Part shown: positions 34,106 through 46,833 of the stretch, one piece after another
Layout: each line of letters begins with the position of its first letter
Position numbering within the stretch: position 1 is the stretch's first letter
NCBI RefSeq assembly: GCF_000002425.4
Contig: NC_037262.1
Span: 10,639,243-10,703,242 of the forward strand
Direction of reading: 5' to 3'
DNA: 64,000 nt
DNA from: Physcomitrium patens
Lineage: Eukaryota > Streptophyta > Bryopsida > Funariales > Funariaceae
The notes under the pieces: model-generated
The model's database searches: none
Told to the model about the DNA's origin: nothing
The model's input: the letters and a program-made list of their open reading frames with translations, nothing else
Position numbers and translations under genes: made by a program

Positions 34106-34666
34106 GGTCAAGGACAAGAACTCGATGAAAAAATAATTCAGATAAGTGAGCCTTCACTCAAAGTGAGGTAACAAAATATATATAAACAAGTATGTATATT
34201 GAAAGAGAAACTGGAATGGCTATTGCCAAAAGACGAGAAAACTAGAGACCCTTAAAACTAGACTAGAAGCAAGAAAAGAGTTGACAAGAGTGAAGAAGCC
34301 TTCACTCTTGTCTCTATATATACTATCTAACTAGAGGCTATGTGGCGACGTTCTATAGGACCTCCAATATGTGTTGACTTTGTAGGACACATGCCTTGAC
34401 TTACAAGGCAAGTTTTTCTACGTATGGGCCACATAGTTAGCTTGATCTTGAAGCTAACAATATGTGTAGCACATGGCCAACTTGTTGACCATGTTTCTAA
34501 TCGAAAAATTCAATTAAAGACACCTATGAAATAAAAGCACTGTCTATGAAGCTTCTAGGAAGCTTCTATATTAAATACTATAGAATTAACTTACTTTTAC
34601 CTACTTTTACTTACTTCTATCTATTTATATATGTAATTACTAGCGTACATGATTATGTCCGTGAGA
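34106..34666 (-). repeat. 5' LTR of A3 (561 bp)
   Basis: Matches 22222-22782 over its full length. Both outer dinucleotides carry a substitution. The predicted start sequence is at 34281-34291 (minus strand). Confidence 0.9.
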
Positions 34667-34671
34667 ATATC

Positions 34672-37110
34672 CTCCAAAAATCCGTAAACTCTTCACTAAC
34701 CCTTGGTAATAAATTACTTTGTTAATAATCCCGATTGCGCTCATGCTTTGCAGATACTGTTAAAAATTCCACTACTTTTTTTCCATCTTGACTTCTGATA
34801 TGGACACATGCTGATCCATCATCCAAAATCTTGGTCTCCATCCTCATAGCTATGATATATAGTTGATTAAGAATCACTAGATATAAAGTAGTGTCTTGAA
34901 TAAAATAAATAAATAATTAAAAATTGTGGTCACATCTTTAATTTTTACCTTCACATTGGGGCAAGCACCATAAAAATCTCCTCGTATATTATTTGCTGCC
35001 CGAATCACCTAACCATAGTTAATATCAATGGGCCACCTTTTACGTTTATAGACTTCTTTTGACATAATATTAATTTCAGATCCATGGTCAATGAAAGCAA
35101 TTATTAGTTCTACTAAGTCTTCTATTTTTACTAAAGTCTATGTGGTAGTTCTTGCCCAATGTCCCTTGGTATAGTGTCTAGGGCCGTTGTCATCATCCTT
35201 GTATTCATCCAAATCAAATTATCCCTTTTTATTGATATAACATTTTACTAATCAATGTTCCTCTTCTTCAGTCAAGATTGTATCCAAAGTATTAGATACA
35301 GCAGATTCTCCTATTAACTGCTTCTTTTGCTCAATGATGTCGATGATGACTTCATGAAACTCTTTCTTTGCAATGCCTAAAATTTCTCGTAGAATAAATT
35401 CAATTTTGGTATTCAATATTCTATCTTCTAACACTCCTTTCAAATTTGTGGCTGCCTCAATATCTGATTGTAGCTTATAAGTAATATGCTTACTCTTTCT
35501 TTTGTCTTTATCAACTTCCATCCTTTTTTTCCATTTCTCTTTTAGTAGTGGTATTTTTTCAAGGTGCAATTTTGATGGCCTAGCCTTGAATGGTCTATTA
35601 GCCTATGGTATAGGTATTTCTTTATTTTGAATTATTTTTGCATGCCTTCGAGATCTCCTCTTGGTGGTTGGATCTTGAAAATTTTCTTCTATTTCATTTC
35701 TTTTCCTTTTTACCTCCATTAGAGCTTCATGTTGAAATTTTGCCAAATAAACATGTAAAGATATAGTATCTATAGGGTCATCCCATCTTATGGCATTTCT
35801 AATTATTATGGTTATATTAAGTAATTCTTATCTTATTATTTTTTCTTTATTTATACTAATAATAGTATGATCTCATAGATCCCTTGTATTTACATGCTTA
35901 TCAAAAACATCCTTCTTCTTCCTTCCAACCTTGATGCCATAAGTAATAGCCTTTCTTGATGCCATAGCTTGTCGAGATAAATGCTCTTCTAAAACCTTTT
36001 TCATTCCTTCCTTTCTAAAATTAGTTTTGAAAAACTCACTTATATCTCGCAACGCAATTTTTCCATCTTTCCATAAAATTACTCCTTGTCGCAAAATATC
36101 AGCAAAATCTCCACATTCCTTGTGAGGATGCTCAATACTATCACACTAAATACATCTTTCTATATATCATTGTTTTGATACAAGTTTGATCTCAAATAAT
36201 CTTTCTTTCTCCTCTAGCTTTGCCAATTTGATTTATAAGTCTTTCATTCCTTTTACCAACTCATCAATTACATCTTTCTATGGTGCAATTATAGACATAG
36301 GAATTGGAATAGTACTTATTGGTATAGCAAGTTTTCGTAGTTGCCTATGAAGTATTGTAATTGATAGAGGTCTAGTCTCTTGCCTTACTACCACCTTACC
36401 TCTCTGGTACTCTCTTTTAGCAAGTATGTCCACAGCTTTAGAGACTTTCTTCCAATCAATAGTAAGTCCATTGTCCTTTGTATTATCCTCTCATAGTAAT
36501 TCCAACTTCCTTTGTAAATAATTGCTAGGTGATTGAGGAAATAATTCGACCTTATCATTTTCAAGTGTAAGCTTTTCTACTCGAGACAATTGAAGAAATT
36601 ATCTTTCAAATTTTTGAAATAACTCTATTGCAACCAACTCCTTGTTGGATTTATTGATCCATTCTATAAAAGATTTTCTTGTCATCCTTTCTACATCTTC
36701 CAAATAATACTCTTCTTTTAGTTGAAGGATAAAATCCTCCCATTTTTCTCCATGAGTTTAAATAATCTCTCTTATATGCTTACAAAGCTCTAGTACAACT
36801 GCAAGCTTAAATATTAAGATCATATCTTTCTTTGGTACTTTATTGAGCTCCATCTCCCGAGAATAATACATAAAATACTTGGAAATATTTCTTCTATCAA
36901 ATTGATCCAATAAATCAACAATAGATTGTAAGGCTTTAGTAGCCATTGCTTCTTTGCGTTCCACTATTTGTTGTTGTTGTTGTATAAAAAGTGCAAATGC
37001 TTAAAACATTTGAGTTATAGCAGGATTAAGTTGTAATGGAGATACTTGAGTGTAATCCCTACTACCACTTCTTTGCCCCCCTTCCATATTAAAAAGCCAA
37101 AATATTTCTT
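34672..37110 (-). pseudogene. gag-protease region of element C
   Basis: Minus-strand pieces: 36964-36758 (MERKEAMATKALQSIVDLLD, gag); a knuckle-like stretch near 36150-36110 (CDSIEHPHKECGDF, first motif partly lost to a stop); 36094-35873 (RQGVILWKDGKIALRDISEFF, NFRKEGMKKVLEEHL); 35569-35252 (ITYKLQSDIEAATNLKGVLE, FILREILGIAKKEFHE), which precedes the protease in this gypsy lineage. All in broken frames. It ends at the A3 insertion. Confidence 0.72.
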
Positions 37111-37155
37111 CAAAACTCTCTACTCTAGAAATTTTCACGTTGGTTTTACCAGATC

Positions 37156-38486
37156 TGTCGTATAGCATGATTTGCTATCTGAGAATACACTCGATATCTA
37201 ATTAAAGAGATTTTATCTTAAATCTTTATATAAATCTTGTCTTAGCTTCCAAAACTCCTTTAATTTGCATAAAACTCAAAATATAACAAAATTCTTTCAA
37301 AATATATTTTTCCCACGAAAGGTTTTCTCTTTCCAAATTTTAGAAATTCATATCTCTTGATCTAACATTTCAATTTGTCTCAAATTCATAGAATAGGTAG
37401 AATTCACCTTTAAATTTTATTACAACAAAAACCAATTATAAATTCACTCCCGATCTTTTGGCATCTAAACAACCCTAGTACACGCTCTAAACCCTAATTT
37501 ATAAGCACCTGAGCAGTATTTCTTAATATCTCAAGAATCCAATTCTCAAATATCATCAAACTTATGTATAAAGTTTACTTACATGAATATACACTTTTTC
37601 TTAAATTTTGAGCTAAAACCTTGTCAAATTACTCAAGACATAGCTCAAGCCACAACCACTAGTAAATCGGGTCACTTACTACCCTTAGATTGCATGCACT
37701 GACTTCAAAATCCAATAACTCCTTTACTTCAACTTGGAATCCAGCAAGAAATACACAAAAAGTCTAGCTGCAAAACTGCTCTCTCCGATCGCAATCGCTG
37801 ATCTTCAATTTCCTTCCGTACGCATGTGTTATGCCAAAAAGAGTGACAGTAGCTCCCAAATCAACACCTTAACTTTGAGTGCCTATATCTCTTTCATATA
37901 AATTCCAAATCATACAAGATTTGTACCAAAACCATAGCCAAAAACCTAAACTTACTATGTCTAGCCTTCAAAGCTCAAATGGCCCCGAATAACTAACCCT
38001 AATTCCTAATATGGTCTCAGGCAACCTCCTCAAAGCCCATTGGTCATGATTTTTGTCCAATAGGAATAGAGATTTTCATCATCTATCTCCATTCATCTAT
38101 ATTGGTACCATAATTACTCCCTTTGCTACCAAAATCCTTCTTCAATCCTTTTTTTTATAAGATTTCTATAATTTATGCTCTAAACACCAAATAAAAGAAC
38201 TAAAAGAAGTTTTCAAAGGTCACCAATGTCTAATAAAGGTGACTCTAAATATTTAGAAGTTACTATCAACAAAAACCAATCTTAAAAGCTACTATCAAAA
38301 AGAAATTAAAATTATACAAATTCTATAGTAATATTTTTAAACAACCTCTTCTCAAGGTAATAATCAAATTATATTCTTCAACCAATTAAAATCTACTAAC
38401 ATGGCTCTCACCATGTTACTTAATAAATTATATATTAAGTACATAATTGTATTATTTTCATATAGTAGCTAAACTACAACACAACA
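37156..38486 (-). repeat. 5' LTR of element C (1331 bp)
   Basis: On the minus strand it starts TGTTGTGTTGTAGTTTAGC and ends GCTATACGACA. It is homologous to 9750-11081 and, inverted, to 5580-6824. Gag follows within 200 bp. Confidence 0.8.
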
Positions 38487-38970
38487 TTGCTATTGGAAAA
38501 GTATTTAATAAAATACTCAATCTTTCTATGCCTTCTTCACTTTCAGTTAATAAGTTCAAAAAATATGTTGAATTGTTGACAAAAGTTTTTGCAAGTACTC
38601 TTAGTAGTTTTCTTATTGGTATATATGACTAAAATATTAACGGTCTATGAAGTTCTTGGTATGCTCAAATATGCCGACAAGCATACAACCATGGTTTAAT
38701 CTAACTCTATCAATGCTTCTTTTTTACATTATATTCTTGCTCGTCTCGCAATAAATTTCTTGCTTGTACTCTCTATTGTCTTCTTTTCAACTAGCATATT
38801 TTTTTTAATGCAATGTTCTCATTCTTATTGACCATAATCTTTCATCATATAATATTGAAATTACTTTTCATCTCTAATCTAACTACACATTTGGCTTCAC
38901 TTTCGAATCAGCATCAATTAATCTTTCATCAATTTTGTAATATCTTCATGTGACATCCATAACGACACGT
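38487..38970. other. Unassigned AT-rich stretch
   Basis: No gene recognised. The right end (AACGACA before the B LTR) resembles the ends of B/C LTRs, so it may be the tail of another plus-strand LTR, but I found no matching start. Confidence 0.3.
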
Positions 38971-39854
38971 TGTCGTGTTGTAACATGACTATATGATGAA
39001 AAGATAAATAAAAAAGATTTTATTAATATTTAGTCATTTTAGATGTTAAAAACATTGGCCAATTCTAGTGCCAATATTCAAAGGTCAGTTAATGTCACCC
39101 CATTGCAAGCTATACTACCATACATGACATCAGCAATATGGTCCACTAGTGTCATCGAACCAAGTACCCTCTGTACCAATGAGACAATTAAGATTATTTT
39201 CTAACCCTACAAGGAACAAGCCTAGTAGATATATACCAATAGAGACACCCAATATGCCTGATGGGGGTACAAAAAGACCACTTCATTATTTCCATTGTAG
39301 GCAGATTCGTCATTATGCTAGTGAATGTCCCAATCCCACAGCCAGTGATGATTACACGCCAGTGTGTGGAAATTGCAAGCAATCAGGGCATATTTATCAG
39401 CAATATAATGTTCCGTTCAATTTCAATAATTGGGATCAGCAGATTTAATACCAAGAAAAAAATTGAGGAGATAAATCAAGAACCTCAAGATTCTCTAATA
39501 AATCGGATGGAATGTGTCGAAGCTGTTCTTACCAAGAGTCGATAAAAGGGAAAAGGACCAATTCAATATTTGGGTGAGCTTGATGCGAAGGGCCAATTTG
39601 ATCCAATTATGAGGACATCCAATCCAGATCTTGTTATGGGCCTATTATCCAGTATGAGACCTAACTCGATTGGGCAACCTAATGAGGTCCCGATTACGGA
39701 GGCTTTGGTTCCATTTCAAGTTGTTCCGTTCTCTATGCCATTCTAGAGAAATGTCATTTCCGTGAAAAGATCTTCTTGAAAGCAAGAATTCTATGGGAGC
39801 ACGGTATGTTGTTCCAATTTCGAGTCTAGGGCAAAAGAATAAAGGACTTCACGG

Positions 39855-39890
<36 letters not shown>

Positions 39891-40870
39891 AGACGACATG
39901 GGGAGATCGAGATTTTTGGAGTCGGAGAGTTAGTTTCAAGCTCCTTTGAAAGGTGTAAGACTTGGTTTCATAGGATTTGGCAAGACTTTGCAATCGTTGT
40001 TCAAAGTTAGTATTTGTATTGGTAATTTGAGTTTTTTGTAATAAAGTTAGGGCTAATACTCTTGACTGTTTTGTGAAATTAGAGAAACATCTACGGTTGA
40101 AATTTTAGAAGTGTCTAGATGGTTGAGTATGCCAAGCACATGCAAAAACTTGTATTAATCTAATGGTATGGATAGAGGATATTTGATCGTTAGTGTAAAG
40201 AGGTATCAGAAGTTGGCAGATTGAGGTTGTTTAGGATTTCTGTAATATTTGGAGATCTACTAGCTGAAATAAGGTGAATTTTAGCATAGTAAATTGGGGA
40301 CTTAAAGACGGAGTTATAAACAAAGTTTAATGAAAATTAACGGTTGGAGAAGGAGAAATTGCAATTCAAAGTTGGTCATCAACTTTCTAGGGAGCGATCA
40401 AGGGACATCAGTGTGGATTTATGGAATTTTTTTACAATCTGTAAGTTGGATTGGATTGAAACTTCTTGAGCATTTAGAAGACTTACAAAGACACTAGTAG
40501 TAGAAGTTGTACAACAATCGGACGGTGAGATTGAGAATTATAGCTTGCCAAAGCTCATTGTCTAGGGTTAGGGTTTAAAAATTAAAAAATTAAAAATTAA
40601 AAATTAAAATAATAATAATAATAAATAAAATAAAATAAAATAAAACTAAAAAATAACAAAAGAATTTTTGCTTATAATATCTTGAAGTTATAAAAAATAG
40701 TGTTTCTGAGCACTTTGTATTGGGATTAAGCTTTTACATTGAAATCCAAAATATTTTGTATTTAGATGGTTGAAATCCACTAGACTACTTGGATACTTGC
40801 AAAACATTGTTTTATCTTCTACAGCTAGATGTCTAGTGCATTTTCAAGTAAGATAGCATATAATACGACA
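38971..40870 (+). repeat. B-family LTR with ACGT duplication and captured gag segment (1900 bp)
   Basis: Starts TGTCGTGTTGTAACATG, ends TAATACGACA, and is flanked by ACGT at 38967-38970 and 40871-40874. It is longer than the B copies at 3078-5575. It contains a zinc-knuckle frame (39149-39448), an A run near 39860-39887 and simple AAT/AAAT repeats near 40585-40650. No second terminal repeat was seen within it, so I call it a solo LTR, although a short non-autonomous element is possible. Confidence 0.8.
39149..39448 (+). pseudogene. Captured gag zinc-knuckle segment inside the B LTR
   Basis: A 99-codon frame. RPLHYFHCRQIRHYASECP and PVCGNCKQSGHIYQQYN are two CCHC knuckles in which one Cys each has become Tyr. 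The following NVPFNFNNWDQQ matches the gag of element F (NTPFNFNNQD). The same segment, more decayed, is present in the B LTRs at 3078-5575. It is part of the LTR, so it would be transcribed with it, but a functional product is doubtful. Confidence 0.7.
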
Positions 40871-41761
40871 ACGTTTGGTAGTTAATTCCTAATACTCAAT
40901 ACTATTGTCAATTCCTTGGTAGTGGTGCCAAAATGTAATTGTCATTTGATTTACTCTAGACTAATTTAATCAGAATAAACTTGTATAGGAGATTTGAATA
41001 TACGGAAAGACTATCTGCATGAGTTTTCACATTAGGATCATCCAATTAACTGTCTTTTGATCAACTAAAACAATCAAGCAAGCTACAATGCCTCCTATAT
41101 TCTATCAAATAAAATATTGTAATCTATGATTCTATATTATACATTCACTGTTTCTTCTCTACTCCTAACTTATGATAATAATAGGTAATACTATACTAAC
41201 TTAAAAGACTATATAAAATATTCCTTACTCAATCACTAGAATTCTCTAAAATTAACTGTCATTCCTAGTAATTTGCTTCATACAATTCCAAACTCCACAA
41301 TCTTCTTCTTAGCACACTCTCAACTCTCAAAAATCAATGCATTATAATTCTTTCACTTATATCCATACTTCACAAATATCTTCTATTATCAACTTTCCAA
41401 TCTTTTACTTATAATTCAACACACAATAAATTTAATTTCTCATTTGACATCATCTAAATCAAATCTTTCTTTCATTCTAGAATTTCACTTTACATTATTC
41501 AAATTTTATTCATTACTCTTATTTTACAAAGAAAACAAAGAAGTAGCACAAAGCTTACCTTGGCTCATGACTATCACAGTTTAGTCTCATCTACTTCTTC
41601 TTCAAACTACTTATACTTTCTTCGAAATTCCAACCACTACACAACCAATGATAACTACCTTTTTTGACTACATCATCCCTCTTGTCTTCTAAACTATCCA
41701 TTCATCAGTTTATTACGTTCTCTTAACCTTACATACTATGTATTGTAAAACAAAAAATATC
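40871..41761. other. Unassigned AT-rich stretch
   Basis: No ORF or repeat of note was recognised. A GTGGTGCCAAAATG stretch at about 40922 resembles leader sequences of plant retroelements but is not diagnostic. Confidence 0.3.
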
Positions 41762-41876
41762 CTATCTATTCTACATATACTTACTATTTATATTATCTAG
41801 ATAGGTAGAATTAGATAAAAATACATTAATTTCATAATACCTTCAAGAGAAGCTTTTTAGATGTTGTTTTGACTTA

Positions 41877-41993
41877 ACATATATTTGTAGTTAATTGATA
41901 GATTAGGAACCTGGTCAACAAACCTTATCCACAAGCTACCAACAAGGATTCTTGATTAGGTTCCTAATCTATCAATTAACTACAAATATATGT
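41877..41993. repeat. Perfect 36-bp inverted repeat in the A5 LTR
   Basis: Arms 41877-41912 and 41958-41993 are exact reverse complements, separated by 45 nt. The spacer also holds GCTACCAACA, complementary to the sequence just after the right arm. Other A LTRs lack it, so it is a local inverted duplication. Confidence 0.9.
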
Positions 41994-42728
41994 GTTGGTA
42001 GCTTACGAAATAAGCTAATTATGTGGCAACCATATAAAAAACTTACCTTGCAAGTCAAGATACGTGTTATATAAAGTCAACATGTTTTTACAAGTCCTAT
42101 AGAACATTGATATATAAATCTTAAGTAGATAGTATATATAGAAAAAAGAGTGAGGTCTTCTTCAGTCTTATCAACTCCTTTCTTACTTTTAGTCTAGATT
42201 CAAGAGTCTTTAATTTTCTTCTCTTTTAGTAATAGTCAATTCAATTTTCTTTTAATATATATATTATTTTATTTCTTTTTTTTACTTTTCTTTTTATAAG
42301 GATTTCTTAAATTTATGCATCTTTTTTTAGTTCATATCTTCGATACTCAAAATATTAAATAAAGAAAATATTTTATACAAACTAATGAAAGTTATTATAA
42401 GAAATATAGTTTATAAATATTGTTTCCGATATTAATATATCATATTATTTTTATAGTGGTTTAAAGACAAATCTATAGATTACTTATATCTTTATTATAT
42501 TAAAATTAAAGTTCAAATCAAAGTTGGCAAGTATTATTAATTTTTTTTTTTAAGTCATGGTCATCTCCTATGTGGACAATAGAACTTAATTAAGTTGTTA
42601 TGGATTTAAATCTATATAATTTCTATTTTGAATCTCAATAAAATTATAGGTGCTATTAATATTAAACTATTAACAAAGCAAGGAGTTGCTACATGTAGAA
42701 ATATGTTGAGTCAAATACAAATAATTGT

Positions 42729-44045
42729 TCTTTTTGTTATTTTAGATCAAAGTCTTAATATTTTCTTAATTAGTGGAATTATTAAAAATATAAGTTTTAA
42801 TTATTTAAATATAAATAAATCCTAATTAATTTAGTATTTTTACTCATTGTTTAATATTAAGGATTATTTATTGAGATCAATATCTATATTGGCCTTCTAG
42901 CTACATATATTATATATTAAAAGAAAACTATAAATATTATTTAATATTTTAAAGGAGCATGAGAAAGAACCTCATAATTTTTAATTTTTTTATATTAAAA
43001 ATATGATTTTTATTTGATTTAAATTGATTTTATTACTATAAAAAATCACAAAGATTAGAAAATATGGCTTTAATTTAATATTAGTATTATAAAAATATTA
43101 AAAATATTAGAATTTATTTAAATTTTATTTTTAATTATTTAGGGATTTTTAGGAAAAAATTTAAGGTTTTGATAAATTTGAATAATTACCACCTTACAAG
43201 TTATTATAAAGAAATGGAGCAATATTTTAAGGCTATACAAATATTCTAGACTAATTGGATACTTTTAAATACCATGATGAAGTTAAAAATATAAAAATAT
43301 TAGTTTTACTAATAAAAAATAAGAAGACTAGCAGTTAGTCTAGTCCTTATAAGAAAAGAAGTAAATAAGTCTTATTTGGATTGTAGCACCTTAAATGTAG
43401 GTAAGAAGATAAGATTAAGGCCTTGTGATCTTTTAAGGAGACCAATATATACTACATATGAGCCTTGGTGTAAGTCACACAATTGACTTACTAGTATGTT
43501 TTAATACAAAAAGGCTTTTATGGTACTTTAAGTCACTAGTTTAGGAAGTTAATATAGGAATCTTAAGACAAATAGCAAAAAATAGGATGTCAATGCGAGA
43601 AAGGATCCTTTGCATGGTTTCTTTGAAGAAGGATTTTAAAATAAACAATTTTTCTTTAATTTAGCTAATATAGATTTACAATTTTTTTATAATAGATTTC
43701 TTTCCATCAAAAGTTAATTGGATTATAAGCTAAATATAAACCTGATTTGGGCAATTCAAAAGAATAAAGAAAGAAAAAAATAGAAGAAAGAAATTAGAAG
43801 AAAAAAGGAAAAAGTAGAGAGAAGGTAAGAGACTAACAGGGAGAGAGTAGGGAGGAAAAAGTAAGAATAGAAGAAAAGCAGAGAAAGGAAGAAAAATCAG
43901 AAAAGAAAAGAGAAAAGAGAGAAGAAAAAGAAAGAAGATGATCCCTTACCTTCCGGATTTTTTGAAGGTGAAGGCTGATCCCAGCTTTTGGGAAAAGGTT
44001 GCCGGGGTCCGACGAAGCGCGCCCCAGACCTCATTTTTTTCTTTT

Positions 44046-44078
<33 letters not shown>

Positions 44079-46833
44079 TTTTGTGTACTAGGTTGGAGCT
44101 CCAAGTTTAGTGGAAGCCGTGCAGGTGTGGTTTTCCACTAGTTTCTGTCCATAGTAATTGCGGCGGTTCTAGGCTGGAGCTCTTCTTTTTTTTTTTCTTT
44201 TTGTTCCATTTCGAGAAGTTCAAGCGTAGCCAGGGAGTGTCGCCGGCTGAAGTGTGGATTTTTGACGTGTTCCCCTTTCAAGACGTGTTGGTAGTCCAGC
44301 GCTGGACTCGTCGTTGTTTTTGCATGCTTTAGTTCCATCGGTGGCGGTAAAGCGGCGTGAGGGGATCTTCTTCTGTTCGGTTGCTGCAGTGGTGCTACGG
44401 TGTATAGTACATTGGACTTGAGCGTAAGTTGTCGAGGACGATTGTGTTTATTTTTGTTTTGGGCAGTGTGAAGCTTGAGCGGCAGTTGGTGTCGGTGACA
44501 ACGTTGACTGTGGGATCTTGCATGTGGAAGCCACTACCATCGTCAACAACTCTTGTTCTTTTTTTGGTTTTTTTTGGGCGTTGCGGACGCTCCGAATGTG
44601 AGAGGCATTTTTTCCGTTCTATTGTGCATGGGTTGGCGCTGCAGTGCAGCAAACAAGTCGCGTGATCATCTTTTCACAGCGATGCAGCAAACTAGTGTCT
44701 TCCCTGTGAGATTCCGGAAGCTGTGCTTGGAGGGGTTGCTTCCGATGGGCAGCGTTGACATGTGCGTGGATCGGACTCCTCCGGCAGTGTTTTTCTTTTC
44801 TCTCGTATTTGGCGGCGGTGTTGCAAAGGGCCAGTCAATTACAGTGCGACGATGACTCGCGAAGTAGTGCTCGTGTTGGTTTAGTGGTCATATGGAGCAA
44901 TGCTGAGCGACTGGATTACCGGTTGTGTTTCCTGATCTGGGGTGGCGCTATTGACTCATTCGTATCGCACATTGGTGGAAGAGTTACCTTTTGTATTGTT
45001 GGAGCGGTGCGGATGGTAGCTGCCTTGTTGCGGTCTGTAGATTTGACTCCATCGACAATGTGGGCCTTTGCAATTTCTGTCTAGATTGTCAATTCAACTG
45101 CAGCGGCGTGGAACTTGGGAGCGCTGCGAGGGGTTGTGGAAGAAGCGGATGGAATTACGAGTTATTTTGAATTATATATTAGTACCTCCTGCGACGAAAT
45201 ACTCGGATCAGTGCAACATTTAGTAGAGTTGTGTCATCGCTGCCTTCATCACCATTAGCTTGTTGTTGCCTTTCAGCTAGGAAGTTGGGAATATACCCTC
45301 ATTGGTGCTACTATCATCCAAATCAAGTAATCAAAAAACAACCAATGGGTTTTGTTGATGTATCGCTTGATCCTCGTCTTGTAACGTAGTCGTGTTGGAT
45401 CATGCAATTGGGTTTTGTAGTAACCGGTGATATTAGAGACCTTTGAAGAGTCGCAGCTCTGCAAATTGTGCTAGAGCATGGGCAAGAAGCATTGGGAGCT
45501 AATGGAGAAGAGTGGTTGTTGGAACAGTCAGAATCGAGACAGGAGCTTCATCAGCGACTCTTCGAACGCTGAAGGAACCCAACAATGCCGGAAGGGATGC
45601 GGCGGTGAAGATCCTGGCTACTGTAAGGAAGGAGACATCGGTGATGATCAAGATTCCAATGGAGCAATCGTCTAGCAGAAGTGGAGGATTTTCCTTGTTT
45701 TCAACAACCATCATCTTCCAATGAGATTTTTTCTCAGATTGTATTGGTTATATAACAATCATTTTTATAAATTGAATAATTTTGGTATTGTTAAACAACT
45801 TTGAACTGGTTGAGAATCTTTGTTGGATGAGCAAAAGATGATTGGATAAGTTAGGTCAATGTGGATGAGATATTAAATTGGATGAATTAGGGTTTGGATT
45901 GGATGATTAATTATAGATGAAGATTGATTGGAAGTGGATGAATTCTCATTCATGGATGAAAATTCATTTGCAGATGAGAATCTGCTAATAAATGAAAATT
46001 TAGTATTGGATAATAATTAATATCATATTATAAATAAAGAAATAAATAAAATTTATTTTAAAAATAAAAATAAAAGTAATATGTAAACCTCTCTTTCAAG
46101 TAAATGGTAACTGAATTGTTACAATGGCTTGTAGTCTTGATGGGATTGTTTCAGTGTGAATTTGAATAGTTGGAGAAGTCAATCTTTCTTAACAAGAAAT
46201 AGGAAGAATTTTCAATTAATCATTTCATAAGTTAAGTAGTAGTGTGAATTAAAATAGATCATCTACTATAATAATTTGTTTTAGCTCACACTTAGAATGT
46301 TATATGACTTCTTTGACACCTAATCAAATGCAAATAGGAACTTATTACAACTTTTAAATAATTAAAAATCATTGTGAATTATGATAAAATTCCAACTAGT
46401 AGGGGTTTATTTTGGTTCGCATTTGGTGAGGCTCAAATCTTTGATCTATAAGCATGTTATCTTTGAAATAAATTATTTTCATTTAACTTTTTATTTATTT
46501 ACTTGCTATCTTTAAAACTTCATAATTTACTCATAGTAACTTGAATTTATTTGATTCTTACATCATTAAAAAAATAAGAAAATTAATTTTCTAAAAATAT
46601 ATTTTTTACTTTTTATTTTTATTTTTTCTAAGTAAAAACTCAATGAAAAAACTATGACTAAGTTTTGGGATGTATAATTTCTTGATTTCATTCATTGCAC
46701 TTGTTTTGTGTTTGTTCTTCTTTTGCTCTTATTATTTGCTTCCTTCACTTCACACCACCAATTACAAGAAATTCTTATTTCAAACAATCTTATAATTTGA
46801 ATCAAAGAATAAAATTTAGTTGCATACTTAACA
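42729..46833 (+). repeat. Decayed LTR D2, split by insertion E
   Basis: 42750-43468 and 46427-46833 align with successive parts of D1 (TTAATTAGTGG..., CTACATATGAGCCTTGG, GGTGAGGCTC..., then the TTGATTTCAT...TTCACACCAC end). The left boundary is approximate. It lies within A5. Confidence 0.65.
43469..46421 (+). mobile_element. Insertion E: 2953-bp TG...CA unit with a GC-rich core
   Basis: Starts TGTAAGTCACACAATTG and ends TTTTGGTTCGCA, flanked by CTTGG (43464-43468) and TTTGG (46422-46426). It interrupts D2 between GAGCC and GAGGCTC. The left part is a purine-rich AGAAGAAAA tract (43756-43940). From about 43960 to 45700 base composition turns markedly GC-rich, with a T run at 44051-44077. Short ORFs there match nothing I know. 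It could be a very long solo LTR or a non-autonomous element. Confidence 0.6.

Larger units (their letters stand above)
22222..34666 (-). mobile_element. Chromovirus A3 (minus strand), split by A4
   Basis: 561-bp LTRs at 34106-34666 (5') and 22222-22782 (3'), of the same family as A1 and A2. Flanks GTATC (22217-22221) and ATATC (34667-34671) fit a 5-bp duplication with one change. Gag lies at 33893-32914, and A4 interrupts the gag end. Pol runs 26845-23341 and ORF3 23246-22824. Outer bases of the 5' LTR are mutated (TG to TC at one end, CA to CC at the other). Several stops and one pol frameshift make it defective. Confidence 0.95.
9750..38486 (-). mobile_element. Element C: long-LTR Ty3/gypsy retrotransposon, heavily interrupted
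   Basis: Minus-strand element with LTRs at 37156-38486 (5') and 9750-11081 (3'). Order along the minus strand: gag, reverse transcriptase, RNase H, integrase. Removing A2, D1 and A3+A4 leaves about 8.7 kb, a normal size, and rejoins the reverse-transcriptase reading across two insertion points (LPQG then ATNLVAHMMN). All domains carry stops and frameshifts. The flanks (CTAT at 9746-9749, TTGC at 38487-38490) do not match as a target duplication, so an outer end may be mutated or recombined. The domain style (KLQSDIEAATNLKG, ELDAHEVRQFF) is that of a gypsy lineage distinct from the chromoviruses. Confidence 0.8.

Noticed and set aside
44429..45084. Overlapping plus-strand ORFs in the GC-rich core of E as a host gene
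   Set aside because: Three frames overlap with no conserved motif, and the hydrophobic, Cys-rich translations look like chance ORFs in GC-rich sequence. Kept as a finding on composition only.
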